Positions 45,592 through 53,800 of a DNA stretch of 64,000 bases are shown piece by piece (the first letter of the stretch is position 1; each line of letters opens with the position of its first letter). The notes beneath the pieces were generated by a model that saw only the letters and a program-made list of their open reading frames with translations, had not been told where the DNA came from and searched no databases. Made by a program: the position numbers and the translations under genes. Source of the stretch: Frigoriglobus tundricola (GTDB taxonomy: Bacteria; Planctomycetota; Planctomycetia; Gemmatales; Gemmataceae); NCBI RefSeq assembly GCF_013128195.2, contig NZ_CP053452.2, positions 2,914,001 through 2,978,000 of the forward strand, given 5' to 3'.

Positions 45592-45663
45592 TCCCCGATA
45601 GCTCAATGGTAGAGCGAGCGGCTGTTAACCGCTAGGTTCCTGGTTCGAGTCCAGGTCGGGGAG
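45592..45663 (+). tRNA. tRNA-Asn (anticodon GUU)
   Basis: Cloverleaf folds cleanly: acceptor TCCCCGA/TCGGGGA, D stem GCTC/GAGC, anticodon stem AGCGG/CCGCT with loop CTGTTAA (anticodon GTT at 45624-45626), T stem CCTGG/CCAGG with loop TTCGAGT, discriminator G. The CCA end is not encoded. Start may be off by one base. Confidence 0.96.
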
Positions 45664-46150
45664 CTGACTGTCCGCCTACCGACTTTCCGCACCTAGCGGT
45701 TAACACGCTACGTCGGGAGAGCACATCCCGGCTCGCGTCGTTTCTGCCCGCCTTTCCAAGCATTTTACCTGTCGTCTGATGCTCGTCAAATACTCGGTTT
45801 CGAAAGAGACAAGTCGGGGCCCGAGGCGAACCCCATGGGTTACGCTCGGACCCCGAACGCCTCGCTACGAAACTCTCGCGCTCTCGCCGAGAGACGCCCC
45901 CAGCGGTTAACAGAACTGTTACGCTCGCACCCCGAGTGAGACACGAAAACTCAAAGACGTGGTTCGTGGACGGCACAAGGCCGTCACGCCCGCATCAAAT
46001 GCCAATGCGAGCGTGAAGGCGCCCGATTCGGACTCGTTTCGAGCCGATTTGAAGACATCGATCGAAGTGACCGAAGTAGGCAAGACTTCAGGCTCGCCCG
46101 AGCCCATAACGCGGCAGACGGGTAAGCGTCTCTTACTTGGGCGACTTTTT
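45664..46150. other. Gap with inverted copies of the tRNA anticodon arm
   Basis: No gene. ACCTAGCGGTTAAC at about 45692 is the exact reverse complement of the tRNA anticodon-arm/variable-loop segment, and AGCGGTTAACAG recurs near 45903. These could be remnants of integration at the tRNA or decayed tRNA pieces. A minus-strand frame over the tRNA was not accepted as a gene. Confidence 0.5.
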
Positions 46151-47573
46151 TCACGCCGCCCGTCGGTGGGGTTGACTCCAGAAGCCATCCCACATCTTCG
46201 GCCCGCTGACGTACAAAGCCAGCATTGCTCCCACGGTCGCGGCTCCGGCATGCACCCAGCGCATGCCCGAGCCCTTCAACCGCTCCCCATGATCTTACAT
46301 CCCGCCTCGGTCGGGCCGCTCCCGATGTCCCACCCCTTCGCTCGGTACGACGGATAATCCGTGCGATGACGGTTGTTCTCGAAGTAGCCGATCAACTTCC
46401 GCAATTCCTCCCGCACATCTCCACTCGCCCCGGGCAACTCCACGCCCCGCAAATGGCTCAACTACGCGTCACCGCCCTGCTCGTAGAGAATCCCCTTCGC
46501 CTGCTCGGCCCGGGCCCGACGCGCCTCCTCGTCCGAACCGCATCGGGCGGCCGCGAAGTCGCTCAGGTGCTCGGCCGCGTGATACCAGTCCAGTACCGTG
46601 GACAGGTTCTCGGCCAGGTGCCGGGTCAACGCCTCTTCCAGTCCCTTGCCCCCCGTCGGTGATCGCCACCAACTGACCGACGTCCGTCAACCCGCAGGTC
46701 CGGGTTTGGGCCCGCAGTTGCTCGGCCAGGACGTCCAACTCGAAATCGACCAGGTACCGGTGGTGCTTCTTGTCCGGGGTGTAGACCACCGCGGTATAGA
46801 GCACCCGGTGGTCCGCGGACCCGCCCCCGGCCCCCTGCATGGACACGCTGAACGCATCGAGCCCCACGTACGCCGCGGGCACGGCACCCTCACGCGGGGC
46901 CGTCCAACCCGGCCCCTGCGCGGTCGGCTCGACCATGCGGCCGTCCCGCAGTTGGGCCCGCAACCGCTCCCCCTCGGCCTCGGTGCACCGGAGCACCGTC
47001 GAGGCCGAGAGCCGCACCCCGGTGTAGCGGCGCACGATGTCCTCGGCCGCGTCGGCGAACGGGGCCAGGGTTCCGGCCAGGCACACCAGGGACCGGAACC
47101 CCGGGCTGATCTCGTCCCGCAGCCCCAACGCCTCGTCGTACGGGATGACCCCCTGATAACACCGGACGCAGTAGTAGGCCCGCGACACCCGCGCCGCCCC
47201 GTGCGCGGTCACCACCCGCCGGGCCTGGTAGGAATGGAACTTGGCAGCCCGATCACAATCCGGACAGGTCAGGCTGCACCCGACGTACCCTTTTTTCCCG
47301 GCTCGCCAAGCCGACTTGCCGGAGTTCGTTGGCGATGCCCAGGCCGGCATCGCGGAAATCGAGGTCGATGGCTCCGAACTCCTCAGTCTCCGGAACGTCG
47401 AGTGCCCGTTCGACCATCTGCCGGACAGCCTGCTCGACCTTGGGCCGGAGTTGGGCCATGATGGCTTCGATCCGTTCTTCACGGGCGGGAACGGGGACGG
47501 GCGTTGGAGTTGTCGGGGACATGGGAGGCTCCGGGGGGCAGATCGCGGTACGGACTTGCTCAAACATCGCCAA
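46151..47573 (-). pseudogene. ISKra4-type transposase, decayed
   Basis: Pieces of one ~470-residue transposase lie in successive frames: N-terminal MAMFEQVRTAICPPEPP...NELRQVGLAS; middle YVGCSLTCPDCDRAAKFHSY, YVGLDAFSVSMQG and AITDGG; then a shifted LDWYHAAEHLSDF; and C-terminal DIGSGPTEAGCK and LKGSGMRWVHAGAATVGAML. Breaks: an A-run at 47291-47296, a G-run at 46649-46654, an in-frame TAG at 46462-46464 and a G-run at 46285-46288. The family is recognised from the Cys-pair finger and the GSGPTEAGCK...SGMRW end. It is no longer functional as written. Element ends were not found. Confidence 0.85.
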
Positions 47574-47717
47574 GATAGTCCCCCCTCCACAATTTCCTAC
47601 CCAAGTACAAGCCGCACACCCGATTGCGTATGAGACGCCGGGAGGTCGTTGCGGTTAAGGGCGGATTTCGTTACGCTCTCAATACCCGCCCCACACACCG
47701 CTATAGGATCTCAATCC

Positions 47718-48977
47718 GTGAAGCGACTGCTGCTCACCGCTTTCTGCGTCGCCGCGCTCGCGGCGCCCGCCTCCGCCGACAACTGGCCGCAGTGGCGCGG
47801 CCCCAAGAACGACGGCCACTCCGCCGAAAAGGGCCTCCCGACCGAGTGGGGCGCCGACAAGAACGTCGCCTGGAAGCTCGCGATGCCGGGCATCGGCGGC
47901 GGCTCGCCGGTGGTTTGGGGCGACAAGATCTTCTTGACGTCCGTGGACGGCACGAACGTGGTCGTCCTGTGCGTCGGCACCGACGGCAAGGAGAAGTGGA
48001 AGGAGAAGCTCTCGGACACCGGGACGAAACGGTACCGGAACCCGTCCGGGGCCGACGTGTCGGACGCGTCGGCGTCCTGCACCACCGACGGCAAGCACGT
48101 GTGGGCGTTCTCCAGTAACGGCACCCTGGCCTGCTTCACCGTGGACGGCAAGCCGGTGTGGACGGCCGACCTCCAGAAGTACGGCGCGTTCCAGATCCAG
48201 TTCGGCTGCCACTGGACCCCGGTCGTGTACAAGGGCACCGTCTACGCGCAGGTGATGCACCGCAAGGCCCAGGCGCTCGTCGCGTTCGACGCGCTCACCG
48301 GCGCGGAACTGTGGAAGAAGGACCGGCCGGGCTACAGCAAGGGCGAGAGCCCGGACGTGTACGCGTCCGCGTTCATCTGGGAGGGCGCGGGCGGCCCGCT
48401 GCTCGTCGCCCACGGCAACGACTACTGCACCGGCCACAAGCTCGCGGACGGCACGGAAGTGTGGCGGGTGCAGGGGCTGAACCCGAACGGCAACGGGGCA
48501 TGGCGGTTCGTGTCCAACCCGCTCGTCACCCCGGACCTGATCGTCGTGCCGTCCTGCAAGAACGGGCCGACGGTCGCGCTCGACCCGGCCGGCGCGAAGG
48601 GGAACATCGACCCCGATAACAAGGCCGAACTGTGGCGGATCAAGACCACGCCGGACGTGGTCGCACCGATCCGCGTCGGCGACGTGGTGTACCTGTGCGG
48701 CCACGGGCCGTTCACCGCGGTGGAGGCCAAAACCGGCAAGCAGCTGTACAAGGCCGACATCACCAAGGGGTACCACTGGGCCAACATGGTCGCCGGCGAC
48801 GGCAAGATCTACGCGACGTCGGAAGCGGGCGTGACGGACGTGGTCCAGGCCGGCACGGAGTTCAAGAAGCTGGCGACCAACACGCTGCCGGACAAGATCT
48901 TCGGCTCGCCGGCCATCGCCGACGGCCGCCTCTACTTCCGCGGCTACGGCTACCTGTGGGCGATCGGGAGCAAGTAG
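47718..48977 (+). CDS. Secreted PQQ-like beta-propeller protein
   Basis: 419 residues from GTG 47718 (VKRLLLTAFCVAALAAPASA signal peptide, cleavage near residue 21). Mature start DNWPQWRGPKNDGHSAEKGL is the common planctomycete PQQ-repeat opening. About seven propeller blades follow with WK-x-P...GGGSPVVWGDKIFLT, GTVYAQVMHR, ALDPAG and GSPAIADGRLYFRGYGYLW, related to BamB/quinoprotein dehydrogenase repeats. No quinone-ligand catalytic residues are identified. Probable periplasmic binding or scaffold role. Confidence 0.88.
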   Translation: MKRLLLTAFCVAALAAPASADNWPQWRGPKNDGHSAEKGLPTEWGADKNVAWKLAMPGIGGGSPVVWGDKIFLTSVDGTNVVVLCVGTDGKEKWKEKLSDTGTKRYRNPSGADVSDASASCTTDGKHVWAFSSNGTLACFTVDGKPVWTADLQKYGAFQIQFGCHWTPVVYKGTVYAQVMHRKAQALVAFDALTGAELWKKDRPGYSKGESPDVYASAFIWEGAGGPLLVAHGNDYCTGHKLADGTEVWRVQGLNPNGNGAWRFVSNPLVTPDLIVVPSCKNGPTVALDPAGAKGNIDPDNKAELWRIKTTPDVVAPIRVGDVVYLCGHGPFTAVEAKTGKQLYKADITKGYHWANMVAGDGKIYATSEAGVTDVVQAGTEFKKLATNTLPDKIFGSPAIADGRLYFRGYGYLWAIGSK

Positions 48978-48986
48978 CGTGAGTGA

Positions 48987-49017
48987 GAGGGCAGAAGGCC
49001 GCGGGCCTTCTGCCCTC
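48987..49017. terminator. Bidirectional terminator between convergent genes
   Basis: Perfect 14-bp stem GAGGGCAGAAGGCC/GGCCTTCTGCCCTC with a GCG loop. It lies nine bases after the PQQ-protein stop and overlaps the stop codon of the convergent minus-strand gene ending at 49016. Confidence 0.8.
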
Positions 49018-49717
49018 AACGCGGACCGGCGGACGGCCCCAGCGACTTCACCGCGAGCCACACCGTTTCGAGTACGACGACGTAGGCGTTTCCCCAGCTC
49101 TCTTCGCGGAAGAACGTGACCCGCGCGTGCGGCTGGCCCACGAACGGACGCAGCACCCACCCCATCTGAATCCCGACGAACGCGTACGCGCCCAACCAGA
49201 CCCACAGCATCACGCGGTGGCGCCGGTTCCGTGCGACCAGCCGCGCGTACCGGCGGCGGAGCACCCACTGCGCCGCCGCACTCGCCACCGCGAACATCGC
49301 GGCGTTGAACACGAGCGCCTCGTGGTAATCGGTCGTCGAGGCGTACCACAGCGCGGTGTACGGCGCGAGGGCGGCCAGCACCACCGCGACCGCCACCTGT
49401 GTGACCGCGACCGACCGGGCCGCTTCCGGGAAGTCGTCGCGCAGCCCGAGGAGCGTGTTGAGCACGAAGAAGCTCGGCAGCGCCAGTGCGGTGGTCACCA
49501 CGAGCAGCAGCGGCACCTTCACCGCGGAGAACACGGTCTGGAGCAACCGATCGGCCCCGAACCCGCCGAACGCGCCCATCACGCCGCCGTACACGACCCC
49601 GCCGGCGGCGACCACGGCCAGCCCCGACCACAGACCGACGGGGCGCGGCTCGTGCGCGGCCCCCCGAAGGGCCGCGCCGCGCAACACCCCGTCCACGAAT
49701 TCGAACGCGCGAAGCAT
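49016..49717 (-). CDS. Multi-pass membrane protein, tandem paralogue A
   Basis: 233 residues with five or six TM helices. A conserved core GVVYGGVMGAFGGFG, KVPLLLVVTTALALPSFFVL and the end QMGWVLRPFVG is shared with the gene upstream (YGVCMGAFGVFG, KVPLLFLLTIAVTAPSLYVF, QMSWVLRPFIG). The two are separated by two bases and clearly arose by tandem duplication. Similar to uncharacterised actin-bundling/YIP1-like integral proteins in shape only. Function unknown. Confidence 0.8.
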   Translation of the reverse strand: MLRAFEFVDGVLRGAALRGAAHEPRPVGLWSGLAVVAAGGVVYGGVMGAFGGFGADRLLQTVFSAVKVPLLLVVTTALALPSFFVLNTLLGLRDDFPEAARSVAVTQVAVAVVLAALAPYTALWYASTTDYHEALVFNAAMFAVASAAAQWVLRRRYARLVARNRRHRVMLWVWLGAYAFVGIQMGWVLRPFVGQPHARVTFFREESWGNAYVVVLETVWLAVKSLGPSAGPR

Positions 49718-49719
49718 GT

Positions 49720-50492
49720 TCAGCCCCCGAGGAGCTGGCGCAGGGCGGTCGCCACGCCCTCGAAGAACGACCCCTCACGCGGCCGGAACCACGCGAACTC
49801 GGCGCGCGGGCTCCCGATGAACGGGCGCAGCACCCAGCTCATCTGCGCGCCGACCAGCGCGAACACCGCGAGCCAGCCCCAGTACACCGCCCGCACCTTG
49901 GGATCCGGCCCCGACGCAACCGGCACCGCGCGGGGGCGCCGGGGCCGGTCGTCGCCCCCGGGGCCGCGTCGGGGCCGCCCTCCGGCGGCGCCTCGGGTGG
50001 CGTGGGAGGGTTCGCGGTGCGCAACAGGACCCCGACCGCGAACACGGCGGCCAGTGCGAACACGGCCACGTTCAAGAGCATGATGAACGGGTAGCTGGTG
50101 GTCGTGACGGAAAAGAACGCCACGATCGGCCCGAACGCGGCCAGCACCGCGACCAACACGCCCAGCGCGGCGGCGAACGACCGGGCGAGATCCGGAACGG
50201 TCAGCCGCGACCCGACCAGGGCGCCGAACACGTACAGCGACGGCGCCGTGACCGCGATCGTGAGGAGGAACAGCAGCGGCACCTTGAGCGCGTCGGCCAG
50301 GAGGAACCGGGCGTCCGCTTCCCCGCGCCCGAACACACCGAAGGCGCCCATACACACACCGTAAAACGCCGCGAGAATCACATCGACGACGAGCAGCGGC
50401 CCGATCGGCACTCCCGGCCCGGCCGGAGCGCCCCCGGGCACGGGAACGGCCGTGCCGCGCAGAATCCGGTCCAATTCGCGAAACCCGCGCAT
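49720..50492 (-). pseudogene. Multi-pass membrane protein, tandem paralogue B, frameshifted
   Basis: Start ATG 50492 (MRGFRELDRILRG). The frame is good through five helices to a Pro-rich linker, then must shift at a run of five G (plus strand 49932-49936) to continue RAVPVASGPDPKVRAVYWGW and the conserved end QMSWVLRPFIGSPRAEF to the stop at 49720. One extra base in that homopolymer restores a ~257-residue protein matching paralogue A. Either a recent loss or a base-calling error. Probably co-transcribed with paralogue A. Confidence 0.75.
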
Positions 50493-50672
50493 CGTCACCT
50501 CCCCAAAACGTCGAGCCACTCCATTCACCAAGGCCAATAACTTTACAATACAAAGATATTGGCGAATTTTCCACCTCAGCTGGATTTGGGCGGGTGAGGA
50601 ATCACGGGAGGATCGTGCCGGATCGCCACGATCCGGGTGTTTCAGAGGTGGAGGGCCGTACGGGACCGGCGA

Positions 50673-50741
50673 AATGGCACGTGGTTTCGGTCCGCCGCCG
50701 GTCTCACAGGGACCGGCGGCGGACCGAAACCACGTGCCATT
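50673..50741. repeat. 31-bp perfect inverted repeat (terminator or palindromic element)
   Basis: Arms 50673-50703 and 50711-50741 (AATGGCACGTGGTTTCGGTC and onward) are exactly complementary over 31 bases, with a seven-base loop TCACAGG. It lies in a 400-base gene-free gap between the DUF4340 gene end (50900) and the start of paralogue B (50492), both on the minus strand. Exceptionally long for a terminator. Confidence 0.8.
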
Positions 50742-50834
50742 GGGCGTCTCGCCCGCTCTCGGCGAAGAAGCGGGCGCGGCGCCCGCCGTCCCGGGTACAG
50801 CCACCTGCACAACCGGGGAATCCGTCACGGCGCA

Positions 50835-50897
50835 CGGCCGGTGACTGCCGGTCCGGGAGCCCTCATCTGCGGCCCCCGGACCGGCAGTCACCGGCCG
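50835..50897 (-). terminator. 23-bp inverted repeat after the DUF4340 gene
   Basis: Arms 50835-50857 and 50875-50897 (CGGCCGGTGACTGCCGGTCC and onward) pair perfectly over 23 bases with a 17-base loop. It abuts the stop codon at 50900, so it is the likely terminator of the Gld-like operon. No U-tract. Confidence 0.7.
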
Positions 50898-50899
50898 CT

Positions 50900-53800
50900 C
50901 TACTTCTTCTGCACGTAGGTGGCGCGATCGCGCGTGAACCGGTCGGTGTCCGCGGCCGACAGCACGAACACGTCCGTTCGGGCCGGGTCCACGACGCGGG
51001 CGTACCGCTGCTTGTCGTTCGTGCCGCCCACCACGCCGCCGACCGCCAGCACCCGCTTGGTGCCGTCCTTGAGGGTGACCGTGACCGTCACCTCCGGCTT
51101 CTCCAGACCGAACAGCTTCGCTTCGCCGTTCGCGTCCACCGCGTAGTGGTCCACCTGGAGGGCGGTCAGGGCACCGAGCAGCTCGGTCACGGCCCGCGGG
51201 TCGATGGGGGCGACCGGCGCGGACGGATCGACCCAGCCCGGGCCGTTCTTGATGAGCGCGAACGTCTTGTCGCCGCGGGCGATCTCCACCGCTTCGGCCT
51301 GGAACGCGTCGAGCGCCCACGGCTTCCGCACGCGGTACTCGCCCAGCACCTTGGCCGCCTGGGGCGGCCCCAGCACGGCGACCATCCCGGAGGCACCGGC
51401 GGTCGCGTACACGCGGCCGTCCTTGCCCGCCTGACCGACGCGCAGCACGAGCACGTCCCGGTCGCCGTTGCTCACGGTCCAGGTCAGCTCCGGCTTTTCC
51501 AGGCCGAACGCCTTCAGTTCGGCCGGGGTCGGCTTCTCCGCGACCCAGTCGCTCGCGCGCAGCTTCGCGAGTTCGGCCACGAGGTCGTCGAGCGCCCCCT
51601 GCTCCGCATCGGCCGCGAGCGGCGCGGTCACCTTCCAGGTGCCGTTGACCTTGGCGAAGGTGACCTTGCGCGCCCCGCGCTCCAGGACGAGCTTGTCCGC
51701 GTCCACGAACCGGGCGACGGTCCGGTCCCGGAACGAGACCGGCGGGGCGAGCAACTTGTTCGCCAGCGCCCCCGGCAGAACGCCCACGGTCGCGTCCGCG
51801 CCGGCGGCCTCGACGGTCGCGTACCGGTCGCCGTCCGGCCTGGCGGCATCGACCGGGCGGCCGAGGCGCAGTGCCTTCCGGTCCGCCTTCTCGCCGATCG
51901 TGAGCGTGACCGTCGCTTCCGGTGGCTCCAGCCCGTACGGCTTGAGGACCTCGTCCTTCTTGCCGAACGCCGCCACCTTCTCGGCGCGCAAGTGGCTCAG
52001 CGCGTCCGCGAGGTCCTCCACCAGCAGCTTGTCGGCCTTCTGCTTCGCCGGCTTTTCGACGGTCCAGCCGTCGCCCGCGCCCGGGGCGAGTTCGAGTTCC
52101 TCCTTCCCCCTGGTCCGCGCCAGCCCGACCAGATCCTCCGATTTAAAGACGAGGAGCGTGCGGTCGGCGAAGTCGAGCTTCGTACGGGAGAGGACCCGCA
52201 CCGCCGGCGCGGCGAGGACGCCGACCGCCTTCCCGCCGTCCACCCGCACGAACCGGGCGCCGAGGGGGGCCGACTTTCCGAGCTGCACCGTGTGCGTCAC
52301 GGGCGGGTCGGTGCCGAGCACGACCGTGATCGTGTGTTCGGGCTTCTCCAGACCGTAATCGGCCCACTTCACCGCGTCGCCATAGGCGACGAGCCGCTCC
52401 ACGGGCAGCGGCGCGAACGTGGACACCGCTTGCTCGGCGACGACCGCGTCCACCGCGAAGGCCGCGCCGTCGGCCCTCCACGCCCCCTTCTCGCCTTTCG
52501 TGAGCGTGACGGCGGCCTCCGGCTTGTCGCCGGCGAGCTGAACTTTCGCGATCTTCGTTGGGTCGAGGGACAGCAAATTTCGGTCGAGGAGGGTCAGGGG
52601 GGCGGTCCGAACCGCGTTCAAGTACCCGGCGGCCACCACGAACACCGGCGCGGTCGGGTCGTCGAGCTTCGCGTAATGGTCCTGACCGTTGGGCGCGGCG
52701 CCGCCGACCAGCACGGTCTTGGCGGCCGGGCGCGCGGTGGCGCCGGTCTTTTCCGTGTACGCGAGCTTCACCCGGGCGAGCGGCTTGTCGAAGCCGTACT
52801 TCGCGGGGTCGTCGGGCGCGGAAAGCGCTTCGTACTTTGTAGCGGGCAGGCTGGCCAGCGCGGCGACGGCGGGCTGGGCGTCGAGGAACGCGACCGGGGC
52901 CGTGAACGGGCCGGTCAGCTTCCAGTTGGTGCCGTCCTGCGCGAGCGCGAACGACTCATCGGGCGCGTCGAACCGGGTGACCTCCACGCCGGTCAGTTTA
53001 TCGAGCGATATGTTCCAGACCTGGAGCGGCAGGAGCTTGAGCGCCCCGGCCGCGAGAGCGTCGGTCGTCGCGACGGGCAGGGCGAACACCGCGCCGCCGT
53101 CGAGCCGGGCGAACACCTCCGGTTTACCGGGCCGCGGGCCGCCGACGTCGAGTTTGTAGGTGCGGCCGTCGCTGAACGCGAGTGCCGCGGTGAACTGCGG
53201 CTTGTGCAGCCCGTATTCGGCCGGGTCCGCGCCGGCGGCAACGAACTCCGTGGCTTCCAGGCCGCTCGCCTGCGCGACCAGCGCCGCCGCGTTCCGCGGG
53301 TCGGCGTCGGACGCGAGCGGGGCCACGAGCTTCCACACCTCGCGGCCGTCCACCGGCTCCTGCTTGAGGGCGAAGCCGCGCGGCCCGTCCACGGTCACCG
53401 CGGTCAGTTTCGCGTCGGCGGTGTCGAACAGCTTGCGGCTGCGGTACGCGACCGGGTCGCGGCGGAAGACCGGTTCGAGGCGCTCCGGGAACAGTTTCGC
53501 GGTCAGCCAGCCCGCCGCGGGCGCGCCGCCGAGGCGGTCGCTGATGAGCGTGATGCGCGGCCAGCCCGCGAGCTGCACCGGCAGCTTACCGGCGGCGAAA
53601 TCCGGGGTCCCGATCAGGAGCTTGTACGCGCGCGCCGGCGCCTCGGGGTCGCCGTCGGGCCGCTTCTCGCGGGCGACCACGGTGACCGTGACACACGCGG
53701 CCGGGTCCAGCCCCCGGGCCATCGGGTCGGCGCGGTAAAGGTCACTGTCGGCGCTCCCCTGGAAGCCCGCCAACCGGCCGACGAACTCGTCCACGCGGTC

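Noticed and set aside
45632-45976. 114-codon frame ending in APRPGLEPGT on the minus strand
   Set aside because: It reads through the tRNA in reverse; the 'PRPGLEPGT' ending is a known artefact of tRNA T-arms.
47291-47296. Programmed frameshift at the A-run of the ISKra4-type transposase
   Set aside because: The family is normally a single frame and the gene carries further breaks and a stop, so decay or sequence error is the better reading.
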